Shown here: one piece after another, positions 8,960 through 18,821 of the stretch | How the letters are laid out: the number at the start of each line of letters is the position of its first letter | Position numbering within the stretch: position 1 is the stretch's first letter | Origin: Sphingobacteriales bacterium | GTDB lineage: Bacteria; Bacteroidota; Bacteroidia; Sphingobacteriales; Sphingobacteriaceae | NCBI GenBank assembly: GCA_015655115.1 | Contig: JAATFQ010000157.1 | Coordinates: 1 to 38,019, forward strand | Length of the DNA: 38,019 nt | Direction: 5' to 3' | Program-made: the position numbers and the translations under genes | Notes under the pieces: generated by a model | What the model was told of the DNA's origin: nothing | Seen by the model: only the letters and a program-made list of their open reading frames with translations | Database searches by the model: none

Positions 8960-11431
8960 ATGGAAGAATTAGGAGAACAAGGAAACGAAATAAAGAACAA
9001 CGAGAATATTAAAGAGATAGTTGAAGAGACAATCCAGCATTTAAATAATCCGGTACTCGATTTAAAACCGATAGTAAAAAAATATCTTACCCAAATTCAG
9101 AATGTAAAGGTTGATGGCAACAAGTTTTTCTTTTCTGATGGAGAAGCAAGGGTAGAAGTGAGGGTGGTAAGTGATGAAATTATCCGCGTCAGGTTGGCAC
9201 CTCATGGTGTTTTTCTAGACGATTTCTCTTACGCGGTGCCCAATGTAGATCAGAAAGTCACTACGTTTAAAATAGATGAGCAGGAAGATTTTTATGCGAT
9301 ATCTACCAATACTATTACCTGTAAGCTGAGAAAAAGCGATTTCCACATTTCATTTATTGAGAACCTATCGCAGGTGATAATGAGTGAAGATTCTTCGCCA
9401 ATGCACTGGGAAGAAAATGCTGAATTTGGCGGATACTATGTATTTGCGACCAAAAAGTGTTTCCCTGAGGAGAACTTCTTTGGCTTGGGCGACAAGTCTG
9501 GCAATCTGAACCTTCGTGGCCGTCATTTTCAAAACTGGAATACCGATGCCTATTCCTTTAACTGGGATCAGGACCCATTATACAGAACAATTCCTTTTTA
9601 TACAGGGGTGCACGAGCAATCAGCTTACGGCATTTTCTTCGACAATACTTTCCGCTCTTATTTTGATTTCGGGAGGGAAGATTACGGAAAAACCAGCTTC
9701 TGGGCTGATGGGGGCGAGATGCAATATTATTATATCCACGGTCCGCATATGATGGATGTGATTAAGCGCTACCAGACGCTTACCGGTACTCACCCTATGC
9801 CTCCGAAATGGGCTTTGGGATACCACCAGTGCCGATGGAGCTATTATCCGGAGACTAAAGTTAAAGAGGTGGCCGAGGGTTTCCGCTCAAGAAATATACC
9901 CTGTGACGCTATCTATTTCGATATCGATTATATGGACGGTTACCGTTGTTTTACCTGGAATAAGAAACACTTCCCTGACCCCAGGAGAATGATCAAAGAG
10001 TTGGCGGATGATGGCTTTAAGACGGTAGTAATGATTGACCCGGGAATTAAAGTGGACGATAATTACTGGGTTTTTAAAGAAGGTAAAGAAAACAATTACT
10101 TCTGCAGGAGGAGCGACGATTACTTTATGGAAGGCCATGTATGGCCTGGCAGGTGCCAGTTCCCTGATTTTACCAATCCTACGGTAAGAGAATGGTGGGG
10201 TGGTTTATACAAAGAACTGGTAGACCTCGGTGTTGCCGGGGTATGGAATGATATGAATGAGCCTGCCGTGTTCGGTGCCGGAACTTTCCCTAATGATGTA
10301 CGCCATAACTATGAAGGCTTCAGGGGCTCGCACCGTAAAGCACATAATATATATGGGATGCAGATGGTACGTTCTACATATGACGGCCTGAAAAAGCTCA
10401 TGCGCAATAAGCGCCCTTTTACTATTACAAGGGCAGGTTATGCCGGTATGCAGCGTTATGGCAGCGTATGGACAGGCGATAATGTTGCGAGTTGGGAACA
10501 TCTTAAAATAGGGAATATCCAGTGTCAGCGGATGTCCGTTTCGGGTGTGCCCTTCTGTGGGACAGACATTGGTGGTTTTAGTGGTGAGCCTGATGGCGAG
10601 CTGTTTACCCGCTGGATACAAATGGGCACTTTCTCACCCTTTATGCGTGCCCACTCTGCCGGTGATACCGCAGAACGGGAGCCCTGGAGTTTTGGTGAAC
10701 CTTATACCAGTATCAACCGTAAGTTTATTGAATTGCGGTACCGCCTGATGCCGTATTTCTACTCTGTATTTTGGGAGCATCACCGGTATGGTTTTCCTAT
10801 CCTTCGTCCCTTAGTGATGCTGGAGCAGGATATTCAGGGTAATCATTACAGGCAGGATGAGTTTGCCTATGGTGATAAAATACTTGTTTGCCCTATCCTG
10901 GAGCCAGGTGCAACATCCAGGACTGTTTATCTGCCCAAGGAGCAATGGTATAATTACTGGACGCATGAGTTACTTAACGGGGGCGAGGAGCATCTGATCC
11001 AGGCACCATTAGAGCTGATGCCGATTTTCATCAGGGCAGGTGCTGTGATTCCGGAATATCCAGTAATGCAATATGTGGGTGAAAAGAATGTAGAGGAAGT
11101 ACTGCTCAATATCTACTACGCTAACTACGAGGTGAATTCATTTTTCTTTGAAGACCATGGCGATACTTTTGCTTACGAGCAGGACATTTACTCGGAAAAG
11201 AAATTTGTGGTAAAGGGCACTGAGCGTTTGCTGATCATTCAGCAAAATATGGAGGGGCTATATACTCCTAATTATGAATTGTATAATTTTAATTTAATTG
11301 GCATTCCTTTTGGGATAAGAAAAATAACTGTTGACGGGCATGAAATTAAAGATTACCTTATAGACGAGGATAGTTGTTTACGCTTTAAGCACAATAAGAC
11401 TTTCTCTGAAATACAAATAATAAGTGTTTAG
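8960..11431 (+). CDS. Glycoside hydrolase family 31 alpha-glucosidase
   Basis: This 823-residue protein belongs to the GH31 family, which hydrolyses terminal alpha-glucosyl or related bonds by retention. An N-terminal beta-sandwich (about residues 30-250) includes FFGLGDKSGNLNLRG. The (beta/alpha)8 barrel holds the signature GVWNDMNEP, with the nucleophile Asp at residue 431. The acid/base Asp is at about residue 569, in HSAGDTAEREPW. RPFTITRAGYAGMQRYGSVWTGDN is the conserved barrel segment between them. C-terminal beta domains follow. There is no signal peptide, so it is probably cytosolic and acts on imported or stored glucans. glgB follows 64 bp later on the same strand, which points to glycogen or maltodextrin turnover. 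The exact bond specificity is not readable. Confidence 0.94.
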   Translation: MEELGEQGNEIKNNENIKEIVEETIQHLNNPVLDLKPIVKKYLTQIQNVKVDGNKFFFSDGEARVEVRVVSDEIIRVRLAPHGVFLDDFSYAVPNVDQKVTTFKIDEQEDFYAISTNTITCKLRKSDFHISFIENLSQVIMSEDSSPMHWEENAEFGGYYVFATKKCFPEENFFGLGDKSGNLNLRGRHFQNWNTDAYSFNWDQDPLYRTIPFYTGVHEQSAYGIFFDNTFRSYFDFGREDYGKTSFWADGGEMQYYYIHGPHMMDVIKRYQTLTGTHPMPPKWALGYHQCRWSYYPETKVKEVAEGFRSRNIPCDAIYFDIDYMDGYRCFTWNKKHFPDPRRMIKELADDGFKTVVMIDPGIKVDDNYWVFKEGKENNYFCRRSDDYFMEGHVWPGRCQFPDFTNPTVREWWGGLYKELVDLGVAGVWNDMNEPAVFGAGTFPNDVRHNYEGFRGSHRKAHNIYGMQMVRSTYDGLKKLMRNKRPFTITRAGYAGMQRYGSVWTGDNVASWEHLKIGNIQCQRMSVSGVPFCGTDIGGFSGEPDGELFTRWIQMGTFSPFMRAHSAGDTAEREPWSFGEPYTSINRKFIELRYRLMPYFYSVFWEHHRYGFPILRPLVMLEQDIQGNHYRQDEFAYGDKILVCPILEPGATSRTVYLPKEQWYNYWTHELLNGGEEHLIQAPLELMPIFIRAGAVIPEYPVMQYVGEKNVEEVLLNIYYANYEVNSFFFEDHGDTFAYEQDIYSEKKFVVKGTERLLIIQQNMEGLYTPNYELYNFNLIGIPFGIRKITVDGHEIKDYLIDEDSCLRFKHNKTFSEIQIISV

Positions 11432-11495
11432 TGAGTTAGCTATCTTTTTATCTGCTTGACAAACACATTGCGAATAAAATAACCGAATTAAAATA

Positions 11496-13454
11496 ATGGC
11501 TAAACGAGGTCAGAACACTTCTGCTAAAGAAATAGTTGCTGAAAATACAAATGCACCTGTCTGGATTTATAGCCTGCTCACGGATTTTGATATTTCATTG
11601 TTCGTTACGGGCAAGCATTTCCGCCTGTATGAAAAAATGGGTGCTCACCTGCTTGAGGTAAATGGAATTAAGGGTACTTATTTTGCTGTTTGGGCACCTA
11701 GTGCCCAGGATGTATACGTATCGGGTAATTTTAATGAATGGGGCAAGTCGCACCGCTTGTACAGGCGGTTGGATACCTCAGGAATCTGGGAAGGTTTTAT
11801 CCCTGCTTTGGGCAAAGGGGAGGTCTACAAATATTTTATTAAAGGATATGATGGGCTTGACTATGAGAAGGGTGATCCTTTCGCTACCAGATGGGAGCAC
11901 CCTCCACAAACAGCTTCGATAGTTTGGGATACTGATTACACCTGGAAGGATAAAAGCTGGTTACGTAAGCGTCCTAAATTAACAGCACTTGACCAGCCTA
12001 TGTCGGTTTATGAGGTACACCTGGGTTCATGGCAACGTGATCCGTCGGAGCCGGACAGGATACTTACTTATAAAGAGATTGCAAATAGCCTGGTACCTTA
12101 TGTGGTGGAGATGGGCTTTACTCATGTAGAGCTGATGCCGATCATGGAATATCCATATTTCCCTTCCTGGGGATACCAGATAACAGGTTACTTTGCTGCA
12201 AGTTCAAGACATGGCACTCCTCAGGAGCTGATGTACCTGATTGAACAACTGCATGCAAAGAATATAGGTGTAATACTGGACTGGGTACCTTCACATTTCC
12301 CGGGCGATGCACATGGGCTGTTCCACTTTGATGGAACACATTTATATGAGCATGCCGATATGCGTAAAGGGTTTCATCCCGACTGGAAGTCGTATATTTT
12401 TAACTATGACAGAAATGAAGTGAGGTCTTTTCTGATCAGCAATGCGATGTATTGGCTTGATCAATTCCATGCTGACGGGCTGCGTGTTGATGCTGTAGCT
12501 TCTATGTTATATTATGATTTCTCGCGTAAAGCAGAGGAGGCGGCAACAAATGAATTTGGCGGCTCAGAGAATTTAGGTGCTATACTATTCCTGAAAGATC
12601 TGAATGAGTCGATATATAGTAATTTTGAAGGAGTACATACTATTGCTGAAGAGAGCAGTACGCATCCTGGCGTTACGCATCCTGTATCTGAAGGGGGACT
12701 GGGCTTTGGCATGAAATGGATGATGGGCTGGATGAATGATACGCTTAAGTATTTCAAAATAGATCCTTTAGGCAGGAAGTTTAATCACCATCAGCTTACT
12801 TTTAGCGTTACTTATGCTTTTACGGAAAAGTTTATGCTTCCCTTTTCGCATGATGAGGTAGTGCATGGTAAGTCGTCCATGATTTATAAAATGCCGGGGG
12901 ATGAATGGCGTAAACATGCGAACCTGCGATTATTGTATGCTTATATGTTTACGCAGCCGGGTACTAAACTGCTGTTTATGGGCAACGAGTTTGCACAAAA
13001 CGGAGAATGGAACTTTACGAAATCGCTCGACTGGGATTTACTTCAATATGCTTCGCATAAGGGAATGCAGGAATATGTGAAGGCTTTAAATCATTTATAT
13101 CGTGCAGAGCACGGTTTATACGATTTCAGCTTTTCTGGTGAAGGCTTTGAGTGGATCAGTGCTGATGATGCCGACCATTCAATTTACATCTATACCCGTA
13201 AAGGTCACAAGGCAAAGGATACATTGATTGTTATATTAAATATGACTCCTGTTTACAGGGAGAACTACAGAATAGGTTTGCCTTTTAAAGCGAGCTGGAA
13301 AGAGATCTTTAATAGCGATGCGGAAGAATTCTTTGGCAGCGGCAAATTAAATACAGGGGTATATAAGCCTGAGGAGGCTGAGGTTAATGGAAGGCAATAT
13401 TCTATAGAGGTGAATATTGCACCTTTGGGAGCGATGATCCTGAAATCTGTTTAG
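11496..13454 (+). CDS. glgB: 1,4-alpha-glucan branching enzyme
   Basis: GlgB cuts an alpha-1,4 chain and transfers it to a 6-OH, making the alpha-1,6 branches of glycogen. The 652-residue protein has an N-terminal CBM48-type domain (about residues 50-140, with YFAVWAPSAQDVYVSGNFNEW). A GH13 barrel follows with VYEVHLGSW, the nucleophile Asp at residue 332 in ADGLRVDAVASM, TIAEESSTHPGV with the acid/base Glu, and PFSHDEVVHGKSSM with the transition-state Asp at residue 453. It ends in an all-beta C-terminal domain. The N-terminus is shorter than in E. coli GlgB, as in many non-enteric forms. It is probably co-transcribed with the GH31 gene and ends in a terminator shared with convergent gapA. 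The ATG at 11496 follows AACCGAATTAAAATA, close to the leader motif seen elsewhere in the window. Confidence 0.95.
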   Translation: MAKRGQNTSAKEIVAENTNAPVWIYSLLTDFDISLFVTGKHFRLYEKMGAHLLEVNGIKGTYFAVWAPSAQDVYVSGNFNEWGKSHRLYRRLDTSGIWEGFIPALGKGEVYKYFIKGYDGLDYEKGDPFATRWEHPPQTASIVWDTDYTWKDKSWLRKRPKLTALDQPMSVYEVHLGSWQRDPSEPDRILTYKEIANSLVPYVVEMGFTHVELMPIMEYPYFPSWGYQITGYFAASSRHGTPQELMYLIEQLHAKNIGVILDWVPSHFPGDAHGLFHFDGTHLYEHADMRKGFHPDWKSYIFNYDRNEVRSFLISNAMYWLDQFHADGLRVDAVASMLYYDFSRKAEEAATNEFGGSENLGAILFLKDLNESIYSNFEGVHTIAEESSTHPGVTHPVSEGGLGFGMKWMMGWMNDTLKYFKIDPLGRKFNHHQLTFSVTYAFTEKFMLPFSHDEVVHGKSSMIYKMPGDEWRKHANLRLLYAYMFTQPGTKLLFMGNEFAQNGEWNFTKSLDWDLLQYASHKGMQEYVKALNHLYRAEHGLYDFSFSGEGFEWISADDADHSIYIYTRKGHKAKDTLIVILNMTPVYRENYRIGLPFKASWKEIFNSDAEEFFGSGKLNTGVYKPEEAEVNGRQYSIEVNIAPLGAMILKSV

Positions 13455-13517
13455 TACTTTACAGGTACAGTTTTGGTAAAAGGTGATTATGAATTCAATT
13501 GTCAGTTCATCTTAAAA

Positions 13518-13556
13518 AGAGAAGGGATGTTCCATCCGGAAACATCCCTTTTCTAA
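13518..13556. terminator. Bidirectional terminator between glgB and gapA
   Basis: A GGGATGTT...AACATCCC stem (13524-13531 with 13541-13548) is flanked by A-rich sequence on the left and TTTTCT on the right. It can stop transcription of convergent glgB and gapA in both directions. Confidence 0.8.
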
Positions 13557-13583
13557 CCAAATATAAACCTGTATGAACGGGTT

Positions 13584-15433
<1,850 letters not shown>

Positions 15434-15435
15434 AT

Positions 15436-16422
15436 TTATATAGATAATACTTTCGTCATCTCCAGCAGGTCGCTTTCTAATTTAAAATTATGAGCTGTAA
15501 GTGCTTCATCAAGACTTGTTAATGCAATTTCATTTCCACGTAAGCCAACCATCTGTTCTGAGCTACCTTTCAGGAGTTCATTTACCGCTGCATAACCAAG
15601 GCGGCTTGCTAAAATACGGTCAAAGCTACTTGGACTTCCACCACGCTGCAGGTGGCCAAGGATAGTCACTTTAGTATCGTAATGATTGAACCGCTCTTTA
15701 ACCAGTTTGGCAATATCATAAGCACCACCCTGTTTATGTCCTTCAGACACGATAACGATGCTCGATGATTTTTTCGTGGCAGCACCAACTTCCAGTTGTT
15801 TGATCAGGTCGTCTATACTTGTAGGTTGTTCAGGCAATAACACGGCTTCAGACCCAGTGGCTATAGCTGCCCTTAAGGCAATACAACCAGAGTCACGGCC
15901 CATTACTTCGATGAAAAATAACCGGTCATGCGCATCTGCAGTATCCCTGATTTTATCTACGGCCTCAATAACTGTATTGATAGCTGTATCATAACCCAGG
16001 GTAAAGTCAGATCCATAAAGGTCATTGTCGATAGTTCCGGGAACACCGATGACTTTTACACCGTGGCGTTGTGCAAAACGACGGGCACCGGTAAAGGTTC
16101 CATCCCCGCCAATAACCACAAGCGCATCTATGTCATGCTTTTTTAAATTTTCAAACGCGAGGTCCATGCCCTCATCTGTTTTGAACTCTAAACAACGTGC
16201 TGTTTTAAGTATTGTGCCTCCCAGATGTATAATATTGCTTACCGAACGGGCGTTCATAGGAATAATATTGTTATTAATTAGTCCCTGGTACCCTTGTAAA
16301 ACGCCGAACATGTTAATACCATTGTAAATGCCGGTGCGGACAACTGCTCTGATGCATGCATTCATTCCGGGTGCGTCACCTCCCGATGTCAATACTGCGA
16401 TATTTTTGATATTTGGTTTCAT
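15436..16422 (-). CDS. pfkA: ATP-dependent 6-phosphofructokinase
   Basis: PfkA phosphorylates fructose-6-phosphate to fructose-1,6-bisphosphate, the committed step of glycolysis. The 328-residue length and the motifs fit the allosteric PfkA group: TSGGDAPGMNA (12-22), the ATP-site GGDGTF (105-110), catalytic PGTIDNDLYGSDFTLGYDTA with Asp132, and EVMGRDSGCIAL. Gly at the GGDG position, rather than Asp, argues for ATP and not pyrophosphate as donor. It is the first gene of the pfkA / BadF-like / gapA operon. The 119-bp gap to the divergent Nudix regulator carries a 17-bp palindrome that could be an operator. A near -7 sequence TATATTCG lies about 20 bp before the start. Confidence 0.97.
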   Translation of the reverse strand: MKPNIKNIAVLTSGGDAPGMNACIRAVVRTGIYNGINMFGVLQGYQGLINNNIIPMNARSVSNIIHLGGTILKTARCLEFKTDEGMDLAFENLKKHDIDALVVIGGDGTFTGARRFAQRHGVKVIGVPGTIDNDLYGSDFTLGYDTAINTVIEAVDKIRDTADAHDRLFFIEVMGRDSGCIALRAAIATGSEAVLLPEQPTSIDDLIKQLEVGAATKKSSSIVIVSEGHKQGGAYDIAKLVKERFNHYDTKVTILGHLQRGGSPSSFDRILASRLGYAAVNELLKGSSEQMVGLRGNEIALTSLDEALTAHNFKLESDLLEMTKVLSI

Positions 16423-16444
16423 TGTAATTATGAAACGAATATAC

Positions 16445-16461
16445 AGTGTATTTATTACACT
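16445..16461. promoter_or_regulatory. 17-bp palindrome, candidate operator between pfkA and the Nudix regulator
   Basis: AGTGTATTTATTACACT has 6-bp perfect arms (AGTGTA/TACACT) around TTTAT. It lies 23 bp before the pfkA start and 81 bp before the divergent regulator start, so one bound protein could affect both. A partial copy (TACACT with weak left arm) lies at 18265-18281 upstream of the kinase gene at 17334-18197. Operator function is inferred. Confidence 0.5.
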
Positions 16462-16541
16462 AAGTAATTTATTTTAATTTTTTTTGTGTAAATCGCCATT
16501 AAGTCCTTTATTTTGCCTAGATTATTAATTATAAAATTGTT

Positions 16542-17231
16542 TTGAAAGAACTCTTACCACACTTTAATTCGCACTTTTCTATCGATTGTATCCTGTTTGG
16601 GTTCGATGAAGGGGAGTTGAAAGTCCTATTGATAGAAAGGAATGAAGAGCCATTTAAAGATTGGTGGGCCCTTCCCGGAAACCTTGTCAGCGAGAGCGAA
16701 AGTCTGGATCAGTCGGCCTCCAGGATTCTGCATGAACTGACGGGACTGGACAATGTATTTATGGAGCAGTTCTACACCTTCGGTGACGTTGGCCGCCACC
16801 CTCAGGGAAGGATTATTTCTGTTGCTTATTATGCGTTGTTAAGGCTTGGGGGCGACAAAGCCCTGAAGCCATTAAGTACCTATGCTAAACAGGCGCATTG
16901 GATCAATGTAAATGAACTTCCGCAACTGGCATTTGACCACCAGAAAATCTTTGACCAGGGTTTGGAAAAGATCAAAAGGCGGATCAAGCATCAGCCTATT
17001 GCATTTGAGCTTTTGCCAGAGAAATTCACGCTTACACAGTTACAGAATGTTTATGAAGTTATCCTGGGCAAGAAACTGGATAAAAGGAACTTCAGGAAGA
17101 AAATGTTAAGTTTTAGTGTGCTCAAAGATTTAAATGAAAAGCAGAAAGGTGTTTCTTTTCGTGCTGCCACGCTTTACCGTTTTGATAAGCGTAAATATGG
17201 AAAATTATTTGCTAAAGAGATCTCTTTTTAG
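16542..17231 (+). CDS. Nudix-domain transcriptional regulator (NrtR/AraR-like)
   Basis: The 229-residue protein has an N-terminal Nudix fold (about residues 10-140) and a C-terminal winged-helix part (about 150-229, with LTQLQNVYEVILGKKLDKRNFRKKML). This is the NrtR-type layout, used in Bacteroidota as sugar-responsive repressors or activators. The Nudix box is degenerate: GNLVSESESLDQSASRILHE lacks the paired REUxEE glutamates, so hydrolase activity is doubtful and a sensor role likely. The start is TTG at 16542; no ATG occurs before the conserved region, and MKELLPHFNSHFSIDCILFGF begins the family domain. It is divergent from pfkA with a palindrome in between, so it is the obvious candidate regulator of the glycolytic operon. 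The effector is unknown. Confidence 0.88.
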   Translation: MKELLPHFNSHFSIDCILFGFDEGELKVLLIERNEEPFKDWWALPGNLVSESESLDQSASRILHELTGLDNVFMEQFYTFGDVGRHPQGRIISVAYYALLRLGGDKALKPLSTYAKQAHWINVNELPQLAFDHQKIFDQGLEKIKRRIKHQPIAFELLPEKFTLTQLQNVYEVILGKKLDKRNFRKKMLSFSVLKDLNEKQKGVSFRAATLYRFDKRKYGKLFAKEISF

Positions 17232-17240
17232 CCTTACTGA

Positions 17241-17301
17241 TTTCAGCCAATAAAAAAATCCCCTGTTCCAATAGGACAGGGGATTTTTTTATTGGCTGAA
17301 A
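17241..17301. terminator. Bidirectional terminator with 26-bp perfect stem
   Basis: Arms 17241-17266 and 17276-17301 are fully complementary over 26 bp, with a 9-nt loop. The stem includes A7/T7 runs, so it can terminate both the Nudix gene and the convergent kinase gene. The GC core is CCCCTGT/ACAGGGG. Confidence 0.92.
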
Positions 17302-17302
17302 C

Positions 17303-17342
17303 CCGGAGTTTTATTGTTTTATCCGGAGCTTTATTATTTTAT
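17303..17342. repeat. Two-copy 20-bp tandem repeat at the kinase stop codon
   Basis: CCGGAGTTTTATTGTTTTAT (17303-17322) is followed directly by CCGGAGCTTTATTATTTTAT (17323-17342), with 18 of 20 bases alike. The second copy contains the stop codon of the kinase at 17334-18197. This looks like a small local duplication of the 3' end. Confidence 0.7.
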
Positions 17343-18197
17343 TTTAGCCGCAGATTGTACATGGTAATCTACCAGGTCATCTATAGGTGAACGGATGATC
17401 TTACCCACGCCCATTTCATATCTGTCTGCCACAATGCTAAGGATATCCCTAAAGCTATAGCCTACAGAGCCTACACAGTTTAAAGCGTAATCTTTGTAGT
17501 TCGGGTAGTGGATTACCAGGTTTTCAAAGAAAGCTGTAAATGCATATTCTACGGTAGAAAAAGTATAATCTTCGTAAGTATCCTTGAAGTCGTATATGAA
17601 CTTACTAAAGCCTGCACAAAAACGGTTCGGTAGCGGTTTATTGTAGATATTATCAAAAATATCTTCGTTAGTCAGACCATAAGTATCATAGAAACTTTCT
17701 CTAAGTCCTTTTGGCATGTAACCTTTCATATAGTCGCCCAGGATGCGTTTGCCAATATAGCAACCGCTTCCTTCGTCACCTAAAAAGTAACCTAATGAAT
17801 CTATATTTAAGGTAATATCAGTACCGTCATACAGGCACGAGTTAGTACCCGTTCCTAATATTGCAGCGAAACCAGGCTCATCACCCAGTAATGCTCTGCA
17901 TGAAGCCATTAAATCATGCCCGATGTTGATCTGCGCATTTGTGAAAATCTGGCCCATAGCATCACCCACAATTTTCTTGTTGGCATCCGTAGAACAGCCT
18001 GCGCCGTAATAATATACTTCTCTTAATTTATCAACCTCCAGGTGGTCTGGAAGTCCTTTTTTTAACGATCCAACGATATATTCTGTACTCGAAAAATAAG
18101 GGTTGTAACCTTCAGTATTGAAGTGAATTTTTCTGCCCGCCTCATTAATTAAACACCAATTGGTTTTGGTTGAACCACCATCTGCAATAACTATCAT
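17334..18197 (-). CDS. BadF/BadG-family sugar kinase (N-acetylglucosamine kinase-like)
   Basis: This 287-residue protein has an intact actin/hexokinase-type ATP site: IADGGSTKTNW (residues 4-14, first phosphate loop), HDLMASCRALL (catalytic Asp region), AAILGTGTNSCLYDG (second phosphate loop) and YFLGDEGSGCYIGKRIL. Members phosphorylate N-acetylglucosamine or related amino sugars in the cytosol, while some BadF relatives act in enzyme activation; the small size fits the kinase group. It is a paralogue of the 14591-15433 protein, which has lost the first loop. It is transcribed alone, with a 624-bp upstream gap. A CAGTGTAT half-site shared with the pfkA palindrome lies at about 18275-18282, hinting at shared control. 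Confidence 0.85.
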   Translation of the reverse strand: MIVIADGGSTKTNWCLINEAGRKIHFNTEGYNPYFSSTEYIVGSLKKGLPDHLEVDKLREVYYYGAGCSTDANKKIVGDAMGQIFTNAQINIGHDLMASCRALLGDEPGFAAILGTGTNSCLYDGTDITLNIDSLGYFLGDEGSGCYIGKRILGDYMKGYMPKGLRESFYDTYGLTNEDIFDNIYNKPLPNRFCAGFSKFIYDFKDTYEDYTFSTVEYAFTAFFENLVIHYPNYKDYALNCVGSVGYSFRDILSIVADRYEMGVGKIIRSPIDDLVDYHVQSAAKIK

Positions 18198-18536
18198 CTT
18201 ATTTTGTTTTTTGGGGAGTAAATGTAAATATTCCTGACACTTTCAGATTGTTTTTTATCATAATGTTTTAATTTATACACTGTTTGGTTTATAATTGATT
18301 ATTTAGTTTTGCTCATTTTTGGTTCAAAATACAACAATATTTGGAGTCTTGGAGGTCGCAATAGGTTATTGTAAATTTAACACTAAGCTAAAATTACGTT
18401 TGTTATTTTAATTTCCAAATATTTATATTTTTTGGCTCCTGACGGATCATTTAATATTCTCCTTCTTTGCTAGTTGAAGTTGACTTAAAGTGCTTATAGT
18501 AAGGTGTTAAGGGGGGTAATATAGCATTTTCATTAC

Positions 18537-18574
18537 ATTACAAAAAAATAAATGACATTTATCATTTTTGTAAT
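18537..18574. promoter_or_regulatory. 38-bp nested palindrome, possible operator or hairpin
   Basis: Outer 10-bp arms ATTACAAAAA and TTTTTGTAAT enclose a perfect inner palindrome ATAAATG-A-CATTTAT. There is no GC core or T-tail, so a protein-binding site is more likely than a terminator. It lies 285 bp before the aldolase ATG and about 45 bp before a promoter-like pair. Confidence 0.5.
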
Positions 18575-18615
18575 AATTTCATGCAAAACACAAAAACATC
18601 AGGAAAAGGTGAATA

Positions 18616-18649
18616 TTTGCATCTGAGCAGGTTTTAAATAATAGCTGTG
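18616..18649 (+). promoter_or_regulatory. Candidate promoter TTTG-N22-TAGCTGTG
   Basis: TTTG at 18616-18619 and TAGCTGTG at 18642-18649 (7 of 8 to TAnnTTTG) have Bacteroidota-like spacing. Transcription would start near 18656 and read the small ORF at 18690 and then the threonine aldolase operon. Confidence 0.35.
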
Positions 18650-18689
18650 AAAAGATATATATAATTAACAGAAAAATAACCAAATTCAT

Positions 18690-18776
18690 ATGCAGGAAAC
18701 CATCAGGATTTTCCAAACGCATATCGTCATGTACCGGGGCCATGTTAACCCGATTTTAATAAATGTTGGCTTATGA
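18690..18776 (+). CDS. Possible 28-residue small protein or leader peptide
   Basis: An ATG at 18690 opens 28 codons ending in TGA at 18774-18776. The peptide starts MQETIRIFQTHIVMYRGH and ends in a hydrophobic PILINVGL. AACCAAATTCAT lies directly before the ATG, resembling the leader sequence of several proven genes in this window. The stretch is less AT-rich than the flanks. It ends 45 bp before the threonine aldolase start. It could be a leader peptide, a small independent protein or chance. No Thr or Gly run supports classical attenuation. Confidence 0.3.
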   Translation: MQETIRIFQTHIVMYRGHVNPILINVGL

Positions 18777-18821
18777 AAATTATGATAGGTTCATGACCTT
18801 AAAAAAACCAAATATATACAG

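Larger units (their letters stand above)
18198..18821. other. Intergenic region, 624 bp
   Basis: This AT-rich gap separates the divergent kinase and threonine aldolase genes. The kinase-proximal part (18198-18480) shows only the CAGTGTAT half-site. The middle holds a 38-bp imperfect palindrome (18537-18574). The aldolase-proximal part holds a promoter-like pair and a 28-codon ORF, listed separately. No tRNA-like fold or larger ORF was seen. Confidence 0.5.

Noticed and set aside
10205..10621. 138-codon minus-strand ORF inside the GH31 gene
   Set aside because: It lies fully antisense to the conserved GH31 barrel region with the WNDMNEP motif and has no domain of its own.
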